A stretch of 64,000 nt of DNA, from contig NZ_OZ244925.1 in the NCBI RefSeq assembly GCF_965221945.1, positions 3,348,001-3,412,000 of the forward strand. Reading direction: 5' to 3'. The position numbers were made by a program, and so were the translations under genes. Of this stretch, positions 29,131 to 36,018 are shown one piece after another. Under the pieces are notes generated by a model. That model saw only the letters and a program-made list of their open reading frames with translations. It ran no database searches and had not been told where the DNA came from. The stretch comes from Poriferisodalis sp965221945. Lineage in GTDB: Bacteria; Actinomycetota; Acidimicrobiia; Acidimicrobiales; Poriferisodalaceae. Position 1 is the first letter of the stretch; every line of letters starts with the position of its first letter.

Positions 29131-32100
29131 CTACTCGAGCATGGGGCACGGGAGTGCGTCGGGTCCCGTCGTCATGGTCCCGGTTGAGTTCCAGCGGATC
29201 TTGATGGGGGCGCTCACGTTCACCACCGCGGGGAAGCCGACGCCGTCGGGGGTGACGGCGGCGACGTAGTAGGTGAAGGTGTGGCCGTTGGCGCCGGGTC
29301 GCAGCGGTTCGTGGACATAGGAGCGGTCGCCGGCGGCGAGGGTGGCGATGTCGTAGCCATAGCGGCGGTAGTCGGTGTTGGGTTTGCGTTGGCTGATCAC
29401 GGGGTGTCCGTAGTGGGTGCGCATGATCTTGTAGCCGGTGATGTTGGCGGCGCCGGCGGGGGGTTGCCAGTTCAGGGTGACCTTCTTGCAGAAGCTGGCT
29501 TTTTCGCCTGTGAGGCGGCCCCTATCGTCTCTGACCCTGACGATGACCGATCCGGCGATGTCGCTGATGGCGGCTGTCAGGTTCTGCGGCGCGGCGACGG
29601 GCCGGGTGTAGGGCTGGCCGTTGTAGGTCACCAGGCTGGTCAGGGGCACGAACGCCAGGGGGGCGCCCAGGTGCGGCGTGCTGGGCCCCACGTCGAGTTC
29701 CCGCAGGTTGCCGAGGCCCTCGAAGAAGCCGTTGTAGTGGTTGTTGTTGATGAATTGGATGCCTCGTCCTTCGTATCCCACGTTGGCGAGGCGCAGGGTC
29801 TCCAGGCTGTCCAAGCCGTCGAAGATGCCCGCATGCCAGTCGGACGACATCAGGAGGTGGTTGTCGCTGAGGTCCAGTTCGGTCAGGCTTCCCAGGTTGG
29901 CGAAGATGCCTGGGGGCAGCGAGTCCAGCGAGGTGTCGCTGAGGTCCAGGTGCGTCAGGCCGGCAAGCCCGTCGAGGTCGACCCATTTCAGGGACCGGGA
30001 CTTGGTCACCCGGGCGTCCAGTGCGGTGATGGCCGCCATGTCCTGCCACGAGACCGAGTCGCAGGAGTCGGCGCCGGGGGTGGCCGCCAGGATCGCCTGG
30101 ACCACCTGTGCGGTGCGTCCGCAGATGTCGTACAGGGCCGGGCTCGACTTCGAGTAGGCGCCGGTGCCCTCGTCGTTGGTGGCGCGCACCTGCACGGCCA
30201 CGTCGTCGATGTTGGCGGCGCTCAGGCCGGTGATGGCGGCGGTGCGGGCGGTGCCGGTGTGGGACACGTCGTTCCACGCCCCGCTGCCGCCCAGCCTGTA
30301 TCGCACGTCGTAGTCGGTGACCGGTGGGCCGCTGTTGGCCGGCGCGGTCCAGTGAACGGCCAGCTTGTCGGTGTTCGCCGCGACGGTGCGCACTCTGGGC
30401 GCGGCGGGCGCCCGAGGCGGCTCAGCCACGTCGGTGATGGTGATGGTCACCGCGATGTCGGCGGTGTTGGTAACGGTGTGGGTGCCGTCGGTGGCGCGCA
30501 CCTGCACCGAGTAGCCCGACTTGGACTCGAAGTCATAGGCCACCCCGGACTTGGTCCGGATCTGGCCGCTGGACTGATCGATGGCGAACGACCTCGCGTC
30601 GGCGCCGCGCAGGCTGTAGCGGACCGTGTCGTCGGCGTCGGCGTCGCTGGCCGCCACGGGGGCGCCGACGTTCGCGCCGGCGCCGGGGTTCTCGGCCACG
30701 CTGCGCGCTGCGGGCGCGGTGTCGGCGAACACCGGCGCGCTGTTCGCAGCGCTGCCGACGGTGAACACCTCAGACAGGGCGTAGTAGGGCAGCTGCCGGG
30801 TATCGGTATAGGTCCCATTCGCGTTGAGGGGATCGCCGGTGCCGTTGAGGCGGCCGAAACGGACGCTGCTGTCGCCCAGCGCCGCCGTCGCCGCTGTGCC
30901 GTTGCTGTTGCTGCCGGTCCAGACCTCGCCGTTGGCGGGGAAAGACAGATTGCCGCCGCGGTTCCTGGAGTTGGCCTCGTCGTCCCAGGTCCCGTCGTAG
31001 AAGTCCTCGTAGTCGTCGGCGACCTTGGAACCGTTCAGCCAGTAGATCGGGAGGCCCTTGGCGGTGTTGGTGTAGGTGGTTGCGGTGTTGTCGCGGGCGT
31101 CGTCGTCATCGGTGCTGCCCACGACCGTGAACCCCGAGGCATAGGGCTTGATGGCCCGATGACCCGCTCTGGCGTTGCCCTGGGCCTCGCTGTTGTAGTC
31201 GCCGATGTCGCTGGAGTTCGGCCTGAGGGTCCTATGGGTCACGAACAGCAGCCGGAACTGGCCGCCCGCGGCCACCCCGCTGGGCTTGAGCTCCCAGTTC
31301 AACGCGACGGCGGTCGCCGTGGCGGTCGTGGCCCGGCCCGAACCCGACCAGGCGGTGACGCCCTCGATGTTGCGCGCCCGCACCTGCACCTCAAAGGCCG
31401 TGCCAGCCGTGAGGCCGGCGATCGTGGTGCTGAGCCCGGTGCCGTTGTGGGGCCACTCGATCCAGGCCCCGCTGCCGTCGGTGCGGTATTGCATGTCGTA
31501 GTCGTTGATCGGGTGGCTGGTGTTGGCCGGCGCCGTCCAGGTCACCTTCAGATGGCTCGTGCTGCCCGTCGCGGACACCGTGGGCGCGCCCGGCGCGGCC
31601 GATTGCGGCTCGTCCACATCGGTCACCGTGATGGTCACGGCGATGGTGGCGCTGTAGGTGCCGTCGGTGACGGTCACCTCCACGAAGTAGCGGGACTTGG
31701 TCTCGTGGTCATAGGACACCCCGGCCTTGGTCAGGATCCGCCCGCTGGTCGTGCCAATGTTGAACGACGCCGCGTCCGTGCCCCCCAGGCTGTAGGTCAG
31801 CGTGTCGCCGATGTCCGCGTCGGTAGCCGCCACCAGGGCACCGACATTGGTGAAAGCCCTGGAGTTTTCGGCCACGCTGCGCGACGCCGGGTCCGAATCG
31901 GTGAACACCGGCGAGCTGCCGCCCACCGTGAACACCTCCGAGAGGGCGTAGTAGCGAAAATTCGAATGCGGTGTAGAAAACGCGTAAGTGCCTACAGTGT
32001 TGGCTTCGCAATCGATGGGACCGCCCGCACCGGTGAGGCATCCGAGAGCGACGGTGGAGGCGCCCAAGGCCTGCGAGTTGTTGTCAGTTATCGCTTCGGT

Positions 32101-33072
32101 CCCGTTGCTGTTGCTTCCGGTCCAGATCCAGGTGTTGTGCGAGCCGACTCTGTTGCCGTTGCGGCCCCGGGGGTTGGCCTCGTCGTCCCAGGAGCCGTCG
32201 TGGAAGTCCTCGTAGTCGTCGGCGACCTTGGAACCGTTCAGCCAGTAGATCGGGACGCCCCTGTTGATGTTGGTCCAGGCGGTCGAGGTGTTGTCGCGGG
32301 CGTCGTCGTCGTCGGTGCTGCCGACGACGCGGAACCCCGAGGCGTAGGGCTTGATGGCGGAGTGGGCGTTGCTGGCGTTGGCCTGGGACTGGACGTAGTC
32401 GTTGTAGTCGTCGATGTCGGTGGAGGTCGGGGCGTGGCCTGGGTGGGTGACGAACAACAGCCGGAACTGGTTGCCGGCGCTGAGGCCGCTGGGCGTGAGA
32501 GCCCAGTTCAGGGGCACGACTGAGTCGGCGTCGGTGAACACCGCGAGTCTGGGCACCACCTGCACGAACTCCGACGCTCCCTCCTTTTGGTCCTCTTGGT
32601 TGGCTGTTTGGTCCTCTTGGTCGGCTGTTGCGGGCTCCGGCGGGGCTGGTGGGGTGTCGGCTCTGACGTAGCCGGACCACTGGCTGACGCCGGTGGGGCT
32701 GATCGCCTTCGCCCGGTAGACGTAGGTGCTCGACGCCGTTACCGAACTGTCGGTGTAGCTGGTCTCGGGGCCGGCGTTGGCCTCGATCACGTGGAAGACG
32801 CCCACTGCGTCCGCGTCGCGGTTGCGGCGAAGGATCGCGTAGTGGGTGACGGTCTGGTCCGTTGAGGCCGTCCAGGTGAGGGTGACCTCATCGTGCTCGG
32901 CGGAGGCCCCGAGGTTGTGGGGCTTGGCCGGGGGGTCGGCGCCGACCGCAGCCGGAGTCGGGGCCACCTCCTGGTTCTGGGCCCAGGCGGGGACAGCCAC
33001 GACGACGGTGGCCACCAGCGCCACAGCAGCGCCCACCAGAACGGCGCGTCTCACGGCGCTGGGCGGGTTCAT
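29131..33072 (-). CDS. Large secreted modular protein: FN3, duplicated unknown domain, cadherin-like, leucine-rich repeats
   Basis: 1313 residues. A signal peptide (residues ~1-31, ending AWA-Q) is followed by an FN3 domain (~48-140) and then two copies of a ~400-residue module: an unknown domain with QFRLLFVTH ... EVWTGSNSNGT ... YYALSEVFTV (~188-385 and ~590-775), a cadherin-like domain (SRSVAEN ... DATD/TITVTDV; ~390-490 and ~780-885) and an FN3 domain (~495-590 and ~890-985). Leucine-rich repeats (LTHLDLSDTSLDSLPPGIF, LTELDLSDNHL) occupy ~1035-1180, and a last FN3-like region ends the chain. There is no LPxTG motif. It is likely a surface or secreted binding protein. A 15-base G/C homopolymer lies 39 bp before the start. 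Confidence 0.85.
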   Translation of the reverse strand: MNPPSAVRRAVLVGAAVALVATVVVAVPAWAQNQEVAPTPAAVGADPPAKPHNLGASAEHDEVTLTWTASTDQTVTHYAILRRNRDADAVGVFHVIEANAGPETSYTDSSVTASSTYVYRAKAISPTGVSQWSGYVRADTPPAPPEPATADQEDQTANQEDQKEGASEFVQVVPRLAVFTDADSVVPLNWALTPSGLSAGNQFRLLFVTHPGHAPTSTDIDDYNDYVQSQANASNAHSAIKPYASGFRVVGSTDDDDARDNTSTAWTNINRGVPIYWLNGSKVADDYEDFHDGSWDDEANPRGRNGNRVGSHNTWIWTGSNSNGTEAITDNNSQALGASTVALGCLTGAGGPIDCEANTVGTYAFSTPHSNFRYYALSEVFTVGGSSPVFTDSDPASRSVAENSRAFTNVGALVAATDADIGDTLTYSLGGTDAASFNIGTTSGRILTKAGVSYDHETKSRYFVEVTVTDGTYSATIAVTITVTDVDEPQSAAPGAPTVSATGSTSHLKVTWTAPANTSHPINDYDMQYRTDGSGAWIEWPHNGTGLSTTIAGLTAGTAFEVQVRARNIEGVTAWSGSGRATTATATAVALNWELKPSGVAAGGQFRLLFVTHRTLRPNSSDIGDYNSEAQGNARAGHRAIKPYASGFTVVGSTDDDDARDNTATTYTNTAKGLPIYWLNGSKVADDYEDFYDGTWDDEANSRNRGGNLSFPANGEVWTGSNSNGTAATAALGDSSVRFGRLNGTGDPLNANGTYTDTRQLPYYALSEVFTVGSAANSAPVFADTAPAARSVAENPGAGANVGAPVAASDADADDTVRYSLRGADARSFAIDQSSGQIRTKSGVAYDFESKSGYSVQVRATDGTHTVTNTADIAVTITITDVAEPPRAPAAPRVRTVAANTDKLAVHWTAPANSGPPVTDYDVRYRLGGSGAWNDVSHTGTARTAAITGLSAANIDDVAVQVRATNDEGTGAYSKSSPALYDICGRTAQVVQAILAATPGADSCDSVSWQDMAAITALDARVTKSRSLKWVDLDGLAGLTHLDLSDTSLDSLPPGIFANLGSLTELDLSDNHLLMSSDWHAGIFDGLDSLETLRLANVGYEGRGIQFINNNHYNGFFEGLGNLRELDVGPSTPHLGAPLAFVPLTSLVTYNGQPYTRPVAAPQNLTAAISDIAGSVIVRVRDDRGRLTGEKASFCKKVTLNWQPPAGAANITGYKIMRTHYGHPVISQRKPNTDYRRYGYDIATLAAGDRSYVHEPLRPGANGHTFTYYVAAVTPDGVGFPAVVNVSAPIKIRWNSTGTMTTGPDALPCPMLE

Positions 33073-33111
33073 GGACCCGGGTTCGCCGGAGTTGCCGGAA
33101 CGGCGCGATCT

Positions 33112-33126
33112 GGGGGGGGGGGGGGG
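33112..33126 (+). repeat. Homopolymer of 15 G (15 C on the coding strand of the secreted protein)
   Basis: An uninterrupted G15 run lies 39 bp upstream of the start codon of the 1313-residue secreted protein, in its promoter or leader. Tracts of this length slip during replication and are classic phase-variation switches for surface proteins. It is also a likely place for sequencing length error. Confidence 0.9.
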
Positions 33127-33270
33127 CTACAACCACCTTCGGATTTTTCGTTGTGCAGCGCTTGTGCTCAGCGCGTGGCCCGTTGTGAGGCATCAACATA
33201 TAGATATGAGACGTCAAGATACTGTAGAGCACGCCCGCGAGCAGACCGTCTGCGAGCGAACCGGGCCGGA
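33127..33270. other. Upstream region of the secreted protein gene
   Basis: An AT-richer stretch at 33185-33225 contains TTGACG (minus strand, near 33215) and the near-palindrome CATAT-AG-ATATG around 33196-33207. This is the only promoter-like DNA ahead of the minus-strand secreted protein gene; the G15 tract lies between it and the start. No gene is evident here. Confidence 0.4.
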
Positions 33271-33366
33271 TGCCGCGTCTCGCCGGGCCAGCACTTCGGC
33301 ATGGGCGGTGGGGTCGTTGGTGATCTCGCGCTCGTTGTGGCGCGCCGCGACGATCTCGTCGCCTTC
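33271..33366 (-). pseudogene. Stray 96-bp fragment of a tadA-like gene
   Basis: On the minus strand this stretch reads VAARHNERE, NDPTAHAEVLA and RRDAA in one frame, closely matching residues ~34-66 of the TadA protein encoded 0.9 kb away (LAARHNERE, NDPTAHAEVLALRDAA). It includes the zinc-ligand/catalytic HAE motif but no start, no second zinc motif (PCPMC) and no ending. It is a partial duplicate or the leftover of a recombination event. Confidence 0.75.
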
Positions 33367-33499
33367 GGAAGCGACATGGGAAAGTTCGAGCGTCGGTTAG
33401 TCCGCATCAATCAGCTCCCCGATGACGCAGTAGCCGAGACCCGGGTGCTGCTAACCGAAATCAAGACGATTTCAGAGCGCGCATGACGAGCCTGAGGAG

Positions 33500-33517
33500 G
33501 CATACTCTGCGGTATGC
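33500..33517. promoter_or_regulatory. Palindrome over the antitoxin start codon (likely autoregulatory operator)
   Basis: GCATAC (33500-33505) and GTATGC (33512-33517) form a perfect inverted repeat with a six-base spacer, and the right arm contains the ATG of the antitoxin gene. GAGGAGG at 33494-33500 is the ribosome binding site, touching the left arm. Ribbon-helix-helix and AbrB-type antitoxins commonly repress their own operon at such sites. Confidence 0.5.
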
Positions 33518-33735
33518 CTGATTCGACTACCATCAAGGTCTCGGCTCGGACCCGGGATGCCTTGCGTCAGCTTGCCGATCGTGAGGGGCTCACGTTCGAC
33601 GCGCAGATCGAGAAGCTGATCCGGCGCGAACGTCGTCGCATCATCGGGGCTCAGCTCGCGAGTGCCCCGCTCGATGCCGACGACGAGGCTGTGCTCGATG
33701 CGTCTGCGAGCGATGTCGCTGATGCAAGCGGGTGA
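33514..33735 (+). CDS. MazE-like (ribbon-helix-helix) antitoxin
   Basis: 73 residues. The start TTIKVSARTRDALRQLADREGLTFDAQIEKLIRRER fits a ribbon-helix-helix DNA-binding fold, followed by an acidic, probably flexible C-terminal tail (DADDEAVLDASASD) that would wrap the toxin. It should neutralise the MazF-like toxin encoded next, with which it overlaps by 14 bases. Autoregulation through the palindrome at 33500-33517 is likely. Confidence 0.75.
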   Translation: MPDSTTIKVSARTRDALRQLADREGLTFDAQIEKLIRRERRRIIGAQLASAPLDADDEAVLDASASDVADASG

Positions 33736-34036
33736 CGTCGTCCGCTGCGATTTCGGGACGCCGGCGAGGGGCGAGCCCGGATTCGTCCGACCGGCCATCG
33801 TCGTCACCTCCGATGATGTGCTCGAGTTCCGTCAACACGCGATCGTGGTCGTACCTTGCACGACGACCAGGCGAGGTTGGTTGAGCGAGGTTGAGATCGC
33901 TGGCTTCGGTGTCGCCCAAGCGCACCTGCCCACCACCCTCGGCGTCGACCGCGTCGTCGAGACGACGGGCACCAACACCGGGCCCGTCGCGCTGCGTCAG
34001 ATTCGAGAACTCATCGCTGACCTGCTCGGACTCTGA
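33722..34036 (+). CDS. MazF/PemK-family toxin (endoribonuclease)
   Basis: 104 residues, typical of MazF. The beginning MQAGDVVRCDFG and the core RPAIVVTSDD are the SH3-like barrel signatures; the conserved strand VVVPCTTTRR and C-terminal helix IRELIADLLGL are present. MazF toxins cut mRNA or tRNA at short motifs and slow growth. ATG 33722 fits the family N terminus; ATG 33713 is a possible alternative. The start lies inside the antitoxin gene, so the pair is translationally coupled. It marks the right part of the accessory island. Confidence 0.8.
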   Translation: MQAGDVVRCDFGTPARGEPGFVRPAIVVTSDDVLEFRQHAIVVVPCTTTRRGWLSEVEIAGFGVAQAHLPTTLGVDRVVETTGTNTGPVALRQIRELIADLLGL

Positions 34037-34146
34037 CCCAGCCATCCGGTGACGCAGAACCGCAGGCCCACCGCGACGCTCGCTTCCGGTGCCGCCGGGT
34101 GACTTGAGGGGAAGGGTTCCTCCGACTCCTGCATGGTGCTGCGCAC

Positions 34147-34593
34147 TCAGCGGTGATTGCTGAAGAACTCGCTGAGCAGCTCGCCACACTCGGATTCGCG
34201 TACTCCGCCAATCACCTCAGAGTTGTGGTTGAAGCGGGGGTCCACGAGCAGGTTGTAGAGCGTGGCAGCAGCGCCGGCCTTGGGGTCATACGCCCCGAAG
34301 ACCACCCGGGCCACCCGGGCCGACAGGGCTGCCCCGGCGCACATGGGGCACGGTTCGAGCGTCACCGCCAGCGTCGCGTCTGACAGTCGCCAGTCTCCGA
34401 CGGCGGCGGCTGCGTCGCGCAGCGCCAGCACTTCAGCATGCGCGGTGGGGTCGTTGGCGGCCTCGCGCTCGTTGTGGCGTGCCGCCAGCACCTCGCCATC
34501 GACAATCACGACGGCGCCGACGGGCACCTCGCCAGCCGCCGCAGCCAGCCGGGCCTGCTCCAATGCCAGCTCCATGGCTGCTTCGTCTGTCAC
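34147..34593 (-). CDS. tadA: tRNA-specific adenosine deaminase
   Basis: 148 residues, usual size. It converts adenosine to inosine at the wobble position of tRNA-Arg(ACG). Catalytic HAE lies in DPTAHAEVLALRDAA (residues ~50-64) and the zinc cysteines in EPCPMCAGA (~81-89). The surroundings (a Ser tRNA, the SRP RNA and dnaX) form a common actinobacterial order. A partial copy of this gene lies at 33271-33366. Confidence 0.95.
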   Translation of the reverse strand: MTDEAAMELALEQARLAAAAGEVPVGAVVIVDGEVLAARHNEREAANDPTAHAEVLALRDAAAAVGDWRLSDATLAVTLEPCPMCAGAALSARVARVVFGAYDPKAGAAATLYNLLVDPRFNHNSEVIGGVRESECGELLSEFFSNHR

Positions 34594-34621
34594 ACCGAGA
34601 GTGTGCCGCTCTTTCGTGGCC

Positions 34622-35620
34622 TCATGCAGTCGTTATGCCGCGGCGGGCTTTGGCTCGCTCGCGCATCCGGGCGTGGGCCTTGGGCGTGCCGTCGTGGAAG
34701 GTGCCGAACAGCCTGTCGAGCGGCACAGGCCGATTGCCGTAGTTGCACTCGAAATAACGATGGTGCAGGTGGTGGAAGTAGTCGGCTCCAGCCATGGTGG
34801 GCCCGGAGCGCTTGCCGATCTCGAAGCGCTCGAAACCCGAGTGGGAAAACGCCGTAGCGACGCTGTTGGACAGCAAGGTGAGGATCAGGATGAATGGGTG
34901 AGCGGGCACCACCCACCACAGCACGATCATGCTGAGGTACATCATGTGCTCGACCGGGTGCATCGACAGCCCGCTCCACGGACCCGTGTTCACATTGTGG
35001 TGGTGCAGGTAGTGCACGTGGTCATAGACCCAGCGCATGTGCAGCACCCGGTGGATGCCATAGAAGTGAGTCACCGACCACAGAGACGCAATCACCGTCA
35101 GCGCGCAGATGTACGGCCACCATGTGCCCCACTCCACCGACGGGATCCAGTCGTTGGCGTAGAACCACAAGGTGAGTGCCTCATAGGCCGACCAGACGCC
35201 ACAGCCGCTGACCAAGCACCAGAACATGTTGTCCCGGGTCTGGTTATTCCACAGGAACGACCGGTTCGTGGTGCTGAGCCATCGGCGGTTGTACTTGTAG
35301 CGCTGCTGCTGGATCCGCCGGCCGTACAGCGCCACATGCAGCGTTCCTGCGACCAGCGTGAACACCACCACGTTGCGGAGGTAGATCTCCAAGATCCACC
35401 TGGGGTGCAGGCTCTCCATGCGCTCCATGGACGGCGTGAAGAAGTTCCACACCACCGCGGACATCGCCACCCAGAGCATTCCCTGCGGGAGCATCATCAA
35501 CGCAATGTGCCGCAGCGTCGCTAGCGGCCGCGGCGGCCAGTCCAGAATCGTCGACACCGAGATGGGCAAGTCCGGCTCGAAACCCTTGGTCTCGATGCCG
35601 CGCGACCTGCTGTCGGTCAT
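34622..35620 (-). CDS. Sterol desaturase / fatty acid hydroxylase family membrane protein
   Basis: 332 residues with at least four membrane segments and the eight-histidine pattern of the di-iron family: HRVLH, HYLHHH, HPVEH and DYFHHLHHRYFECNYG. Members hydroxylate or desaturate fatty acids, carotenoids or sterols using O2; the substrate here is unknown. ATG 35620 is used because a longer frame (to 35782) reads through the tRNA-Ser gene and the SRP RNA gene and cannot be real. Confidence 0.8.
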   Translation of the reverse strand: MTDSRSRGIETKGFEPDLPISVSTILDWPPRPLATLRHIALMMLPQGMLWVAMSAVVWNFFTPSMERMESLHPRWILEIYLRNVVVFTLVAGTLHVALYGRRIQQQRYKYNRRWLSTTNRSFLWNNQTRDNMFWCLVSGCGVWSAYEALTLWFYANDWIPSVEWGTWWPYICALTVIASLWSVTHFYGIHRVLHMRWVYDHVHYLHHHNVNTGPWSGLSMHPVEHMMYLSMIVLWWVVPAHPFILILTLLSNSVATAFSHSGFERFEIGKRSGPTMAGADYFHHLHHRYFECNYGNRPVPLDRLFGTFHDGTPKAHARMRERAKARRGITTA

Positions 35621-35639
35621 GAATCCTGAGTCTGACACG

Positions 35640-35728
35640 CGGAGAGTGTGGGATTCGAACCCACGGAGGCCGATGAAGACCTCACACGCTTTCCAAGCGA
35701 GCCCATTCGTCCACTCTGGCAACTCTCC
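35640..35728 (-). tRNA. tRNA-Ser (anticodon GGA)
   Basis: The acceptor stem GGAGAGT (35728-35722) pairs with ACTCTCC (35647-35641), with discriminator G at 35640. The anticodon loop TTGGAAA gives GGA, reading UCC/UCU. A long variable arm and T-arm GTGGGTTCGAATCCCAC are present. CCA is not encoded. The anticodon stem contains one apparent U-U mismatch (CTCGC against GCGTG). Confidence 0.93.
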
Positions 35729-35738
35729 AACAAGAGAC

Positions 35739-35874
35739 GTGTCGCCGTCTGGCGAGGCGGCCAGGTGATCTGCGGCACACAACGAGGTCCGCTGAGAGCT
35801 GCTGCCTCCCGGCCCTGACTCGGTTCACGGGTCGCCGTTGCACAGGACCCGGCCGCCACGTCAGACGGCGACAC
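35739..35874 (-). ncRNA. ffs: Signal recognition particle RNA (4.5S-type)
   Basis: On the minus strand the apical region reads TCAGG-GCC-GGGA-GGC-AGCAG, the invariant Ffh-binding hairpin of bacterial SRP RNA with a GNRA tetraloop. GGCCGGGT (35854 downward) pairs with ACCTGGCC (ending 35759), and the stem continues outward through CGCCGTCT/AGACGGCG to GTGT/ACAC at the ends, giving a 136-nt hairpin. It lies 10 bp from tRNA-Ser(GGA) and divergent from dnaX. The mature ends may be shorter than the full stem. Confidence 0.92.
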
Positions 35875-36018
35875 ACACCAAACGCTAACCGTAGAACCGT
35901 CTCAAGAGTCACCGTCAGGGGCCTAGCGGCCCGTGAGCGCAGCGAACAAGGCGGCAGGCAATCGGCGGCGCGGCGACGGTCGCCAAAACTCCGCGGCTCC
36001 TTTTAGGATCGCTGCGAG

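Noticed and set aside
29281..32523. A 1080-codon open frame on the plus strand
   Set aside because: It is exactly antisense to the secreted modular protein, is Val/Gly/Arg-rich without any domain pattern, and reflects the codon bias of the real gene in a GC-rich genome.
33410..33486. Plus-strand frame ending LLTEIKTISERA before mazE as a separate gene
   Set aside because: No start codon of its own in a plausible place and no recognisable family; possibly a remnant, but not supportable as a gene.
26312..35000. Attachment-site repeat of the tRNA-Ser(CGA) 3' end bounding the island
   Set aside because: No second copy was found by eye; the only similar sequence is the T-arm of the other tRNA-Ser gene, which is expected from tRNA homology.
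35621..35782. N-terminal extension of the hydroxylase gene up to 35782
   Set aside because: It would translate the tRNA-Ser gene and part of the SRP RNA; ATG 35620 gives a complete family protein.
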